The notes under the pieces: generated by a model
Told to the model about the DNA's origin: nothing
Databases searched by the model: none
What the model saw: only the letters and a program-made list of their open reading frames with translations
Source of the DNA: an uncultured Pelagibacteraceae bacterium
GTDB lineage: Bacteria > Pseudomonadota > Alphaproteobacteria > Pelagibacterales > Pelagibacteraceae
Assembly (NCBI GenBank): GCA_902533585.1
Contig: CACAMG010000007.1
Location: 1-33,846 of the forward strand
Length of the DNA stretch: 33,846 nucleotides
Reading direction: 5' to 3'
In this document: one piece after another, positions 8,015 to 15,281 of the stretch
How the letters are laid out: every line of letters begins with the position of its first letter
Numbering within the stretch: the stretch's first letter is position 1
Program-made: the position numbers and the translations under genes

Positions 8015-8043
8015 ATTAGACTCCAGCCCGGAGTCCACGTCAA
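8015..8043 (-). promoter_or_regulatory. Predicted ccrM promoter with GANTC-containing spacer
   Basis: On the minus strand TTGACG (8043-8038) and TCTAAT (8020-8015) are separated by exactly 17 bases, a good sigma-70-type arrangement. A transcript would begin near 8008, only about 7 bases before the ccrM ATG at 8001. The spacer is unusually G+C-rich and contains an inverted repeat, GACTCC-GGGCT-GGAGTC, whose arms are two GANTC sites. The second site overlaps the -10 hexamer. Methylation by CcrM could therefore alter promoter opening or activator binding. The hexamers and sites are seen; promoter activity is inferred. The same inverted repeat followed by TAATTGTTTTTT could alternatively act as a terminator. 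Confidence 0.6.
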
Positions 8044-8095
8044 CCTAGGATTGAATTAATTTGAGTCCAATTGTGACCTTATTTACTTGGGACTC
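8019..8095. promoter_or_regulatory. Cluster of four GANTC methylation sites
   Basis: GANTC occurs at 8019-8023, 8031-8035, 8063-8067 and 8091-8095. The first three lie in the rnhB-ccrM intergenic region and the last in the final codons of rnhB. All four have G or C at the centre, the rarer form in such A+T-rich DNA. They are arranged as two inverted pairs, 8018-8036 and 8061-8097. GANTC is the target of CcrM, encoded immediately downstream, so this looks like a self-regulatory region. Confidence 0.7.
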
Positions 8096-8655
8096 AATAT
8101 ATTGTGTATAGGTTGGAATTTTTTTCGATGATGCTTTGTTATTCCAAATTTTTTTATAGCAAATAAGTGATCTTTAGTTCCATAGCCTGCATTTTTATTC
8201 CAATAATACTTAATAAATTTTTTGGACATTTTTGTAATTAAATAATCTCTAGAAACTTTTGCAATTATTGATGCCGCAGAAATTTCAGGTATTTTTTGAT
8301 CTCCTTTAATTACATATTTCATATTATAATTTTTAATTTTAGGAATTCTATTACCATCAATTAAAACTAAGCTAGGTTTTTTCTTCAATTTTTTAATTGC
8401 TCTTTTCATGGCTAATAAACTTGCATTTAAGATATTTAGTTTTTCTATTTCTTTTAATGAAGCTTTGCCAATAGACCAATGAGAGTTTTTTTTTATATAT
8501 TTCTCTAAAATTTCACGTTTTTTTTTTGATAATTTTTTAGAATCTTTTAAAATTTTTTTATTTATTTTACTTTTGAAAATTACTGCAGCAGCATAAACTG
8601 GACCAATCAAGCTTCCTCTTCCAACTTCATCTACGCCAGCAACAATTTTTTTCAT
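8083..8655 (-). CDS. rnhB: Ribonuclease HII
   Basis: RNase HII cuts RNA in RNA-DNA hybrids and removes single misincorporated ribonucleotides. The 190-residue protein has the opening signature VDEVGRGSLIGPV with Asp9 and Glu10. Asp100 lies in VLIDGNRIP and Asp137 in AKVSRDYLI, completing the D-E-D-D metal site. Length is normal for the short bacterial form. Its ATG shares one base with the stop of the small membrane protein gene upstream (TAATG), so translation is likely coupled. It belongs to the minus-strand group with the uracil-DNA glycosylase and ccrM, all acting on DNA. Confidence 0.96.
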   Translation of the reverse strand: MKKIVAGVDEVGRGSLIGPVYAAAVIFKSKINKKILKDSKKLSKKKREILEKYIKKNSHWSIGKASLKEIEKLNILNASLLAMKRAIKKLKKKPSLVLIDGNRIPKIKNYNMKYVIKGDQKIPEISAASIIAKVSRDYLITKMSKKFIKYYWNKNAGYGTKDHLFAIKKFGITKHHRKKFQPIHNILSPK

Positions 8656-8789
8656 TAAAGAAGGAAAAAATGATAAATTAGTAAGCCAATTATTAATCCT
8701 TTAATAAAAGATAACCATAACATGCCATACTCAGACATATTTAGTTGTTCTTTCCACCAATTTATACTTTTTTTGTGAAACTCTATCAT
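8655..8789 (-). CDS. Small single-pass membrane protein (44 residues), function unknown
   Basis: An ATG at 8789-8787 opens a 44-codon frame beginning MIEFHKKSINWWKEQL and ending in a hydrophobic stretch (about 24-44) terminating HFFLL. It fills almost exactly the space between the uracil-DNA glycosylase stop (8799) and the rnhB start, and its TAA shares a base with the rnhB ATG. That fit, together with a coherent amphipathic-then-membrane-helix layout, argues that it is a real gene. The N-terminal Trp-Trp and basic residues suggest an interfacial helix on the cytoplasmic side. I recognise no family. There is no clear Shine-Dalgarno, which is common here. Confidence 0.6.
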   Translation of the reverse strand: MIEFHKKSINWWKEQLNMSEYGMLWLSFIKGLIIGLLIYHFFLL

Positions 8790-8798
8790 AATTAAAGT

Positions 8799-9503
8799 TT
8801 ATAATTTTAAATTTAGTTCATCAATCTTTTTTCTTATTTCTTTTAAATCAGCCCAAGAGTATTTTTTTTGATCTGCTTGTCTTAGTAAATAAGCTGGGTG
8901 GAAAGTAATCATTGTAAGATATGTTTTATTATTAATTATTAAGTCTTTCCAGTTACCCCTTTCTTTTGAAATTTTAATTTTGGATCCAAACAACGCTTCC
9001 ATTGCTGTGCTGCCCATAAGTATTAATATTTTGGGATTAATGATTGATATATGTTCTCTTAAAAACTCTGAGTATCTATTAATTTCTGCTGGCTCAGGCT
9101 TTCTATTATTAGGAGGTCTATAGTTTACAACATTTGTAATATAAATTTTTTCTCTTTTTAAATTAATTGCATTAAACATTTTATTTAGAAGTTGGCCTGC
9201 ATCGCCAACAAATGGCTTGCCTAATTCATCTTCCTTTTGGCCCGGTCCTTCCCCTACAATCATTATTGGACTATCAGTATTACCATCACCAAATACCATT
9301 TGAGTTGCATTATTTTTGAATTCGCAATTTTCAATATTTATGATTTTTTCTTTCAAATTTTCCAATAATTTTGATTTATTCTCTACTGTAGGTTTAGTTA
9401 TAATTCTGCTTATTGGCTTATCATTAAAAACATACTCAATATCATATGAATTGATTATATCTGAGCTTATTATGTCATTTTGATTTTTATTACTTAAAGT
9501 CAT
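8799..9503 (-). CDS. Uracil-DNA glycosylase, family 4-like
   Basis: This 234-residue enzyme should excise uracil from DNA. Motif 1 is GEGPGQKEDELGKPFVGDAG (84-103) and motif 2 is HPAYLLR (202-208). The ATQMVFGDG and RPPNNRKP segments also match family 4. Family 4 enzymes normally bind a [4Fe-4S] cluster with four cysteines. Here only Cys60 is present; the position before RPPNNR is Tyr128 and no later Cys exists, so the cluster should be absent. An N-terminal extension of about 50 residues precedes the core. Its start lies only 13 bases from the divergent TPR gene. Confidence 0.88.
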   Translation of the reverse strand: MTLSNKNQNDIISSDIINSYDIEYVFNDKPISRIITKPTVENKSKLLENLKEKIINIENCEFKNNATQMVFGDGNTDSPIMIVGEGPGQKEDELGKPFVGDAGQLLNKMFNAINLKREKIYITNVVNYRPPNNRKPEPAEINRYSEFLREHISIINPKILILMGSTAMEALFGSKIKISKERGNWKDLIINNKTYLTMITFHPAYLLRQADQKKYSWADLKEIRKKIDELNLKL

Positions 9504-9516
9504 AAACTATAAAAAT

Positions 9517-11208
9517 ATGATATTTAATTTATTAAAGTCTTTTTTTACAATAATTATTTTTTTATTATATCAGCCTCCCACGTATTCTAAAGTAACTGAT
9601 AATAAAGAATTCAACCAGAGGTATTTATCAAATTACTTTTCCGCTTTAGTTTCTTACGATAATCAAAATAACAAAAAAGCTTTAAAATTTTTTAATTTAT
9701 CCAAACCAGTTTTGAGAAAACACAATAATTATTTAGAAGAATATGTATTTTCTTTAATTGCTGGTGGCGAGTATTCTAAGGCTGTTAAGCAAGTTAATTA
9801 CTGGCAAAATCATGAAAATTCAAATTTTTTTGAAGCAAGACTTATTCTCATCCTTGATAGCCTGAGAAAAAAAAACTTTGTTGATGCCTCAAAATTTATT
9901 AACGATCTTAAATTCTTTAAAGAAATGGGAACTTACGAACTAGTTATTTATGAAACTTTAAAAAGTTACATCTATTTATTTAAGAATAAAAAAATTAATA
10001 AAAAAAATAATAATTTTGGTCAACTAAGCTTGATTACAAATTCTTTCCAGAATTGCTATTTAAATAGCAATAAAACAAAAGCAAATTTTTTAAATCTAAT
10101 TAATTCAAAAGACGCTGATTATTCAAGATATTTGTTTTTTTATCTTAGCAGCATTGTTGAAAATCAACAGTATGAAATCGTTAGAGAAATTTCTTCAACA
10201 ATTGATCCTATTAGAAGCAGTTTGTTAGTTGCTCAAACAAAAAAATGGATAGATAAATCAGATTTCGAAAAATTTAAAAATTATTTTTCCTGTAAGAGTG
10301 AAACAGATGTTTTAGCAGAATTTTTTTTCTTAATTGCAAATCTTCATGCTTCACAAGAAAATTATAATCAGTCTAATTTTTATTTAAATATTTCAAATTT
10401 TTTAAATCCTAAATTTTACTATAATTTATCTTTGCTAGCAGAAAATTATTTTCAGAGTAAAAATTATGATTTAGCTAGAAATTTATTAGAAAAATTTGAT
10501 CGAGATGATGAAACTTACTATTGGTATAGAATAAAAAAAATAGGTCAAATTATTGCGGAAAAAGATAATGATGAAGACTCTCTCAATTTTATTGAAAAAA
10601 ATTTTAATGAATTTGAAAAACCATCAATTGAAATACTTTTTGATATGGGAAACATTTATAAAAGATTAAAAAAATACGAAAATTCTATAAAACTATATTC
10701 AAATATTTTGCCAAAACTTAAACAAAATTCAGAAGCTTATGCAGATGTACTTTATAGAAGAGGGGGAAGTTTTGAAAGATTAGGTAAATATGAGGAAGCT
10801 GATAATGATTTATTAAAATCTTTAGAAATTAGCCCAGGAGATCCTTATGTTGCAAACTATTTGGCGTACAGTTGGTTAGAAAGAAAATATAAAATAAATA
10901 TAGCAATCAAAATGCTGGATGAAGCTTACAAACAAAAAAAGGATGACCCTTATATAATAGACTCTGTAGGATGGGGTTATTATTTAATTGGAGATTATAT
11001 TAATGCAGCAAAATATTTAAAACTAGCAGTACAATTAATGCCCGATGACCCAATCGTAAATGACCATTACGGAGATACCTTGTGGATGCTAGATCAAAAA
11101 TTACAAGCAAAATATTTTTGGAAAAATGTTTTAAATTTAGAAGAAACTGAAGAAAAGATGAAAAATAAAATTAAACAAAAATTATTATTTGGACCGGATA
11201 AAACTTAA
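9517..11208 (+). CDS. Exported tetratricopeptide-repeat protein
   Basis: The 563-residue protein begins with a hydrophobic signal sequence (about 1-24, ending TYSK), so it is likely periplasmic or membrane-tethered. The first 350 residues are helical and poorly conserved in appearance. The last 200 hold several TPR-like units, such as GNIYKRLKKYENSIKLY, RGGSFERLGKYEEADNDLL and VGWGYYLIGDYINAAKYLKL, ending in DDPIVNDHYGDTLW. This last pattern is typical of TPR proteins encoded beside ispE in alphaproteobacteria. TPR arrays mediate protein-protein contacts; no catalytic motif is visible and a cell-envelope scaffold role is only a guess. It precedes ispE by 3 bases, so the two are probably co-transcribed. 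Confidence 0.8.
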   Translation: MIFNLLKSFFTIIIFLLYQPPTYSKVTDNKEFNQRYLSNYFSALVSYDNQNNKKALKFFNLSKPVLRKHNNYLEEYVFSLIAGGEYSKAVKQVNYWQNHENSNFFEARLILILDSLRKKNFVDASKFINDLKFFKEMGTYELVIYETLKSYIYLFKNKKINKKNNNFGQLSLITNSFQNCYLNSNKTKANFLNLINSKDADYSRYLFFYLSSIVENQQYEIVREISSTIDPIRSSLLVAQTKKWIDKSDFEKFKNYFSCKSETDVLAEFFFLIANLHASQENYNQSNFYLNISNFLNPKFYYNLSLLAENYFQSKNYDLARNLLEKFDRDDETYYWYRIKKIGQIIAEKDNDEDSLNFIEKNFNEFEKPSIEILFDMGNIYKRLKKYENSIKLYSNILPKLKQNSEAYADVLYRRGGSFERLGKYEEADNDLLKSLEISPGDPYVANYLAYSWLERKYKINIAIKMLDEAYKQKKDDPYIIDSVGWGYYLIGDYINAAKYLKLAVQLMPDDPIVNDHYGDTLWMLDQKLQAKYFWKNVLNLEETEEKMKNKIKQKLLFGPDKT

Positions 11209-11211
11209 TAG

Positions 11212-12048
11212 ATGAGTGTTTCAAAGATTAAATCTTATGCTAAAGTTAATTTGTCCTTAAAAGTAGTAGGCAAACTTAAATCTAATTTACATAAAATAGA
11301 AAGTTTTATTACTTTTGTAAATTTAAGTGATCAAATACAAATAATAAAGTCAAAGAACAATTTTCATAAAGTTTATTTTTATGGAAGATTTTCAAAAGGT
11401 GTTTTAAAACAAAATACAATAACTAAACTATTAAAAATTTTGGACGAAAAGAGACTTCTAAATGGCCAGAAATATCTAATCAAAGTTAAAAAAAACATAC
11501 CATTAAAATCTGGTTTAGGTGGAGGATCTATGAATGCTGCATCAATTTTTAAATTTTTTTTAGACAAAAAGGTTTTTTTTTTAAAAAACAAAGAAATAAA
11601 AAAAATAGCCAATATTGTTGGTTCTGATGTAATAATTGGAATGAAAAGAATAAATTCAATTTTGCTTTCTAGCGGAAAAGTTATTAGATCTAGAAAAAAA
11701 ATTGGTTTATATGTTTTAATAGCAAAACCCAATATTGGTTGTTCTACAAAAAAAATTTATAAAAATGTTAAAATTTTTTCGAAAAAGAAAAATGAAAAAG
11801 TTTTTATTTTGAAAAACATTATAAAATCGAGAAATGATCTAGAAGAGGTTGTTTTCAGCAAATATCCAGTAATTAAACGCTTAAAAGAATATATGAAAAA
11901 ATTACCCAGGGTTAAATTTGTTAGAATGACCGGATCAGGAGCAAGTTTAATTGCATATTTTAACTCAAAAAATGCTTCAATAAATGCGGCCAAAATATTT
12001 AGGAGAAATTATAAAAATTATTGGTGTATTATATCAAAAACTATATAA
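11212..12048 (+). CDS. ispE: 4-diphosphocytidyl-2-C-methyl-D-erythritol kinase
   Basis: IspE phosphorylates CDP-methylerythritol in the MEP pathway, the route to isoprenoids such as the ubiquinone tail. The 278-residue protein has the opening YAKVNLSLKVVGK with the substrate-binding Lys11 and Asn13. The GHMP-kinase ATP loop is IPLKSGLGGGSMNAA (96-110), with Asp139 in GSDV as the probable catalytic residue. The C-terminal glycine motif is RMTGSGASLIAYF. The stretch after GSDV reads IIGM rather than the usual PFF-type sequence, a modest divergence. It follows the TPR gene by 3 bases; 32 bases after its stop comes tRNA-Gln. Confidence 0.94.
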   Translation: MSVSKIKSYAKVNLSLKVVGKLKSNLHKIESFITFVNLSDQIQIIKSKNNFHKVYFYGRFSKGVLKQNTITKLLKILDEKRLLNGQKYLIKVKKNIPLKSGLGGGSMNAASIFKFFLDKKVFFLKNKEIKKIANIVGSDVIIGMKRINSILLSSGKVIRSRKKIGLYVLIAKPNIGCSTKKIYKNVKIFSKKKNEKVFILKNIIKSRNDLEEVVFSKYPVIKRLKEYMKKLPRVKFVRMTGSGASLIAYFNSKNASINAAKIFRRNYKNYWCIISKTI

Positions 12049-12080
12049 AGCTTTTTTTTTGTGTTATACGCAAATAATTT

Positions 12081-12155
12081 TGGGGCGTAGCCAAGTGGTA
12101 AGGCAGCGGTTTTTGGTACCGCCATTCCTAGGTTCGAATCCTAGCGCCCCAGCCA
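12081..12155 (+). tRNA. tRNA-Gln (anticodon UUG)
   Basis: The 75-base sequence folds as a complete cloverleaf. The acceptor is TGGGGCG/CGCCCCA, with the U1-A72 pair typical of bacterial tRNA-Gln. The D stem is GCC/GGC, and the anticodon stem GCGGT/ACCGC surrounds loop TTTTGGT, giving anticodon TTG. The variable region is CATTC and the T arm is CTAGG-TTCGAAT-CCTAG. The discriminator G is at 12152 and CCA is encoded at 12153-12155. TTATAC at 12064-12069 could be a -10 box, but I see no convincing -35. The 3' end is 3 bases from the ATG of the CCA-adding enzyme gene. Confidence 0.97.
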
Positions 12156-12158
12156 AAT

Positions 12159-13433
12159 ATGATAAATTTTTTAAATAAAATACTAGCTAAACAAAAAATA
12201 AATAATAAAAACAAAACTTCTTTTTTAGAAATAAAAAAAAACACAAATATAGAAAAAATTTTTAATTCAATATCTAATTTTTCTGAAAAAAACGAAATAA
12301 GATATGTTGGTGGCTGTATAAGAAAAATTTTAAATAAAGAAAATGTTGACGATATAGATCTAGCAACCAATGTAAAGCCAGATGAGGTTATAAAAATATT
12401 GAAAAAAAATGATATTAGTTTTTATGAAAGTGGCATTGATCATGGAACTGTTACAGCAAAAATTAACAATAAAAATTTTGAAATTACATCTTTAAGAAAA
12501 GACCTTTTTTCTGACGGAAGACATGCCAAAGTCGAATTTTCAAATAATTGGCTAGAAGATGCATCAAGAAGAGATTTTACAATAAATTCAATATATGCAG
12601 ATATTAATGGAAATTTGTATGATCCTTTTAATGGGAAGAAAGATCTAGAAAATGGTGAAATAAAATTTATTGGAGATGCTGAACTAAGAATAAAAGAAGA
12701 TTATCTAAGAATCTTAAGGTATGTCAGATTTTTTTTAAATTATAGTAAAAAGGAACACGATCCCAACATAAAGAAAGTTATTAGGCAGAATTTAACAGGA
12801 GTTTCAAAACTTTCTTCAGAAAGATTATTGGATGAGCTAAAAAAACTTTTAATTTCAGATGGTTTTTTAAGATTAAATGAAAATGATTTTTGCAAGGAAA
12901 TCATAATTTTGATTTTTCCTCAATTAATTAATCTTAATTTATTTAAAAATCTAAATGGGCAATCATTAAAAATTTTTAAGTCAGGAGATTTTATTTTTTT
13001 AATTTCTTTGTTGATAATTGATAATACGGATAACTCGGATTACTTTTTGTATAAATTTAATATTTCCAATAAAGATAAAAAGAGAGTTAATTTTTTAAAA
13101 GAAATTTTTTCTAAAGATTTAGATAAAAAAACTTTTTCAAAGGATTATCTTTGGAAAATATTTTATCATAATAATATAGATTATTTAAATGATCTCTTGA
13201 ACTTTGCTATATTTAAATCAAAAAAAATAGATAAGAAGCTTATTGACCTTAAAGAATTTTTTAACACAAAAAACCAGCCAATATTCCCAATTAAGGCAAA
13301 ACAATTAATTGAGAATTATAATTTAAAAGAAGGTAGAGAGTTAGGTCAAAAATTAAAACAAATAGAAAATATTTGGATTAGTAATAGTTTTAAAATTTCA
13401 GCTAAAGAAATTGAAAAAGTAATTAATAATTAA
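12159..13433 (+). CDS. CCA tRNA nucleotidyltransferase / poly(A) polymerase family
   Basis: This 424-residue class II nucleotidyltransferase should add or repair the CCA end of tRNAs, or alternatively polyadenylate RNA. The head contains VGGCIRKIL (50-58) and the metal-binding DDIDLAT, with Asp65 and Asp67 as the DxD pair. It is followed by the [30 protein letters not shown] and [13 protein letters not shown] motifs, all conserved in this family. The C-terminal part is Lys/Asn-rich and diverged. Family membership is secure, but CCA-adding and poly(A) activity cannot be told apart from motifs alone; alphaproteobacterial homologues in this setting are usually annotated as CCA-adding. The gene starts 3 bases after a tRNA and its stop overlaps the greA stop. 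Confidence 0.9.
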   Translation: MINFLNKILAKQKINNKNKTSFLEIKKNTNIEKIFNSISNFSEKNEIRYVGGCIRKILNKENVDDIDLATNVKPDEVIKILKKNDISFYESGIDHGTVTAKINNKNFEITSLRKDLFSDGRHAKVEFSNNWLEDASRRDFTINSIYADINGNLYDPFNGKKDLENGEIKFIGDAELRIKEDYLRILRYVRFFLNYSKKEHDPNIKKVIRQNLTGVSKLSSERLLDELKKLLISDGFLRLNENDFCKEIIILIFPQLINLNLFKNLNGQSLKIFKSGDFIFLISLLIIDNTDNSDYFLYKFNISNKDKKRVNFLKEIFSKDLDKKTFSKDYLWKIFYHNNIDYLNDLLNFAIFKSKKIDKKLIDLKEFFNTKNQPIFPIKAKQLIENYNLKEGRELGQKLKQIENIWISNSFKISAKEIEKVINN

Positions 13434-13906
13434 ACATATTTAACATCAATTATTTCAAAATTCTTAACACCTGCTGGTGTTGTAATTTCTACTAAATCAT
13501 TTTTATTTTTTCCTATTAAGCCTTTTCCAATTGGTGATTTAAAATATATTAATTTTTTTTTTAAATCAGCTTCATCTTTTCCAACAATTTTATAATTTAT
13601 TTTTTCATTTGTATCTAGATTTTGAAGATAAACTGTGGAACCAAAAATTACTTTTCCATCATTATTTAATTTTGTAACATCTATAACATTTGCTATAGCA
13701 ATTATGTTTTCTATCTCTTGAATTCTACCCTCATTATGAGACTGCTGTTCTTTTGCTGCATGATATTCTGCATTTTCTTTTAGATCTCCGTGAGATCTAG
13801 CCTCTGAAATAGCAGCAATAATTTCTGGTCGTTTTTTTTCTTTTAAAAAAATTAGCTCTTCCTTAAGTTTTGACAATCCATTTACAGTTATAGGTTCTTT
13901 TTCCAT
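13430..13906 (-). CDS. greA: Transcription elongation factor GreA
   Basis: GreA rescues backtracked RNA polymerase by stimulating transcript cleavage. The 158-residue protein has the normal length and the two-domain layout. An N-terminal coiled-coil hairpin (about 8-75) has the acidic tip [11 protein letters not shown] with Asp41 and Glu44. The C-terminal FKBP-like domain includes [29 protein letters not shown]. It follows hemF by 3 bases as the last gene of trmL-hemF-greA. Its TAA and the TAA of the convergent CCA-adding gene are both read from the same TTAA. Confidence 0.97.
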   Translation of the reverse strand: MEKEPITVNGLSKLKEELIFLKEKKRPEIIAAISEARSHGDLKENAEYHAAKEQQSHNEGRIQEIENIIAIANVIDVTKLNNDGKVIFGSTVYLQNLDTNEKINYKIVGKDEADLKKKLIYFKSPIGKGLIGKNKNDLVEITTPAGVKNFEIIDVKYV

Positions 13907-13909
13907 AAG

Positions 13910-14737
13910 TTAATTCCATTTAGCAATAGGAGGCAAAGACATTAATATTGCTTCTACATTTCCTCCAGTTTGTAAACCAAATTTTGTTCCTCTGTCATAA
14001 AGTAAATTAAATTCAATATATCTTCCTCTTTTTTTATATTGAGTCTCTTTGTCTTTTTTCGTCCACTTGATTTTCTTTTTTTTAATTATTATATCTCTAA
14101 AAATTTTTTTAAATGTTATTCCAACATCTCTTACAAAATTAAAATCTTTCTCCCAATTATCTTTTTTATAATCAAAAAATATACCACCAATACCCCTGGG
14201 TTCTTTTCTATGGGGTAAGTAAAAATATTTGTTACACCATTTTTTATATCTGCTGTAATATTTTTTATTATGTCTATCACAGCTTTTTTTAATTTCACTG
14301 TGAAACCATTTGCTCAATTTTTTATCTTTAAAACATGGAGTAATATCAATTCCACCTCCAAACCACCCGTGCGAAGTATAAATATATCTTGTATTAAAAT
14401 GCATGGCCGGAATATGAGGATTTTGCATATGCATTACAATTGAAATTCCCGAGGCCCAAAAATTAGGATTAGTTTTAGCTCCAGGTATTTTATGTCTAAA
14501 TTTTTTTGAAAATTTTCCATATACTTCGGAAAAGTTAACACCAACTTTTTCAAATATTTTACCATTCTTAATAATTCTATATTCACCACCTCCTTCATTT
14601 TTATTTTTATTTTTTGACCACTTGGTAGATATAAATTTTCTTTTTCCTTTTTCCAAAGATTCAATTTCTTTGCAAATCATTTCTTGTAATATTTTAAACC
14701 AATTTTTTACTAGTTTCTTTTGAATTTCTTTATTCAT
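13910..14737 (-). CDS. hemF: Oxygen-dependent coproporphyrinogen III oxidase
   Basis: HemF converts coproporphyrinogen III to protoporphyrinogen IX using O2, a late step of haem synthesis. The 275-residue protein contains the conserved stretch ASGISIVMHMQNPHIPAMHF (residues 95-114) with His103 and His113. HGWFGGGIDITPCF and EPRGIGGIFFDY follow, and the C-terminus includes the conserved QTGGNVEAILMSLPP. It is cytoplasmic, with no signal sequence. Haem from this pathway would supply the cytochromes encoded 550 bases away, though no shared control is visible. Its ATG shares one base with the trmL stop (TAATG), implying coupled translation. Confidence 0.97.
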   Translation of the reverse strand: MNKEIQKKLVKNWFKILQEMICKEIESLEKGKRKFISTKWSKNKNKNEGGGEYRIIKNGKIFEKVGVNFSEVYGKFSKKFRHKIPGAKTNPNFWASGISIVMHMQNPHIPAMHFNTRYIYTSHGWFGGGIDITPCFKDKKLSKWFHSEIKKSCDRHNKKYYSRYKKWCNKYFYLPHRKEPRGIGGIFFDYKKDNWEKDFNFVRDVGITFKKIFRDIIIKKKKIKWTKKDKETQYKKRGRYIEFNLLYDRGTKFGLQTGGNVEAILMSLPPIAKWN

Positions 14738-15219
14738 TAAATTTTCCCTACTTGTCTTAAATGTTCAGCAAGGACTATTGAGACGGAAGAAGAAAGATTT
14801 AACGATCTCTTTTTTTCTACCATTGGAATCTTCAATTTTTTTTTTACTAGTTTGTGCACTTCATTAGGAACTCCCGCACTTTCTCTACCAAAAAGAAGTG
14901 TATCATTTAATTTAAATTTAAATTTAGTATATATTTTTTTTGCTTTAGTTGTGATCAAAATCACTCTTTCATTTTTTTTCATTTTAAAAAATTCGTAATG
15001 ACTTTTATAAAACTTAATATTTTTTTCATCCATATAATCCATTACAACTCTTTTAAATCTTTTGTCATTAAATAAAAATCCGCATGGTTCTATGATTTCA
15101 AGAGTAGCTCCAAGACAAGAGCAAGTTCTCATAATTGCTGCTGTATTTTGAGGTATATCGGGTTCATAAAGTGCTATTTTTGGTCTAAAATTAGATTTTC
15201 TCTGTGTCATTCTTGTCAT
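14737..15219 (-). CDS. trmL: tRNA (cytidine/uridine-34-2'-O)-methyltransferase TrmL
   Basis: TrmL methylates the ribose of wobble base 34 in certain leucine tRNAs, using SAM and a trefoil-knot SPOUT fold. Motif 1 is IPQNTAAIMRTCSCLGA, motif 2 is LLFGRESAGVP and motif 3 is RSLNLSSSVSIVLAE. The 160-residue length matches the minimal TrmL/YibK form, without the extra RNA-binding domain of TrmH. Two start codons compete, at 15219 (MTRMTQ) and 15210 (MTQRKS). The second gives a length closer to homologues; I keep the longer frame because no Shine-Dalgarno decides. It heads trmL-hemF-greA and is divergent from petA. Confidence 0.92.
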   Translation of the reverse strand: MTRMTQRKSNFRPKIALYEPDIPQNTAAIMRTCSCLGATLEIIEPCGFLFNDKRFKRVVMDYMDEKNIKFYKSHYEFFKMKKNERVILITTKAKKIYTKFKFKLNDTLLFGRESAGVPNEVHKLVKKKLKIPMVEKKRSLNLSSSVSIVLAEHLRQVGKI

Positions 15220-15234
15220 GGAAAAATATATTTA

Positions 15235-15246
15235 TTCTTATAAGAA
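15235..15246. promoter_or_regulatory. 12-bp palindrome upstream of petABC
   Basis: TTCTTATAAGAA is a perfect palindrome centred 41 bases before the petA start, in the 62-base gap between trmL and petA. It could be an operator or simply include a -10-like TATAAG. No convincing -35/-10 pair is visible around it. Confidence 0.35.
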
Positions 15247-15266
15247 ATCATATATTACAGATAAAT

Positions 15267-15272
15267 AAAGGA
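15267..15272 (+). promoter_or_regulatory. Shine-Dalgarno of petA
   Basis: AAAGGA lies 9 bases before the petA ATG at 15282. It is one of the better ribosome binding sites in the window and supports this start. Confidence 0.6.
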
Positions 15273-15281
15273 CCAGTTTAA

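Noticed and set aside
8015..8036. Intrinsic terminator after rnhB
   Set aside because: The GACTCC/GGAGTC stem followed by TAATTGTTTTTT could terminate, but the arms are GANTC sites in an exact 17-base promoter spacer and ccrM starts within 20 bases, so I favour a promoter; the terminator remains a secondary possibility.
8002..8060. Riboswitch in front of ccrM, since SAR11 has SAM and glycine riboswitches
   Set aside because: The region is under 60 bases with one simple stem and no multi-stem aptamer pattern.
12049..12064. Terminator after ispE from the run of T at 12052-12060
   Set aside because: The only preceding inverted repeat is AAAGCTTT, too short for a stable hairpin.
11984..12178. 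Open frame of 64 codons running through tRNA-Gln
   Set aside because: It reads across the tRNA and the end of ispE in another frame; its protein (GRSQVVRQRFLVPP...) is simply translated tRNA.
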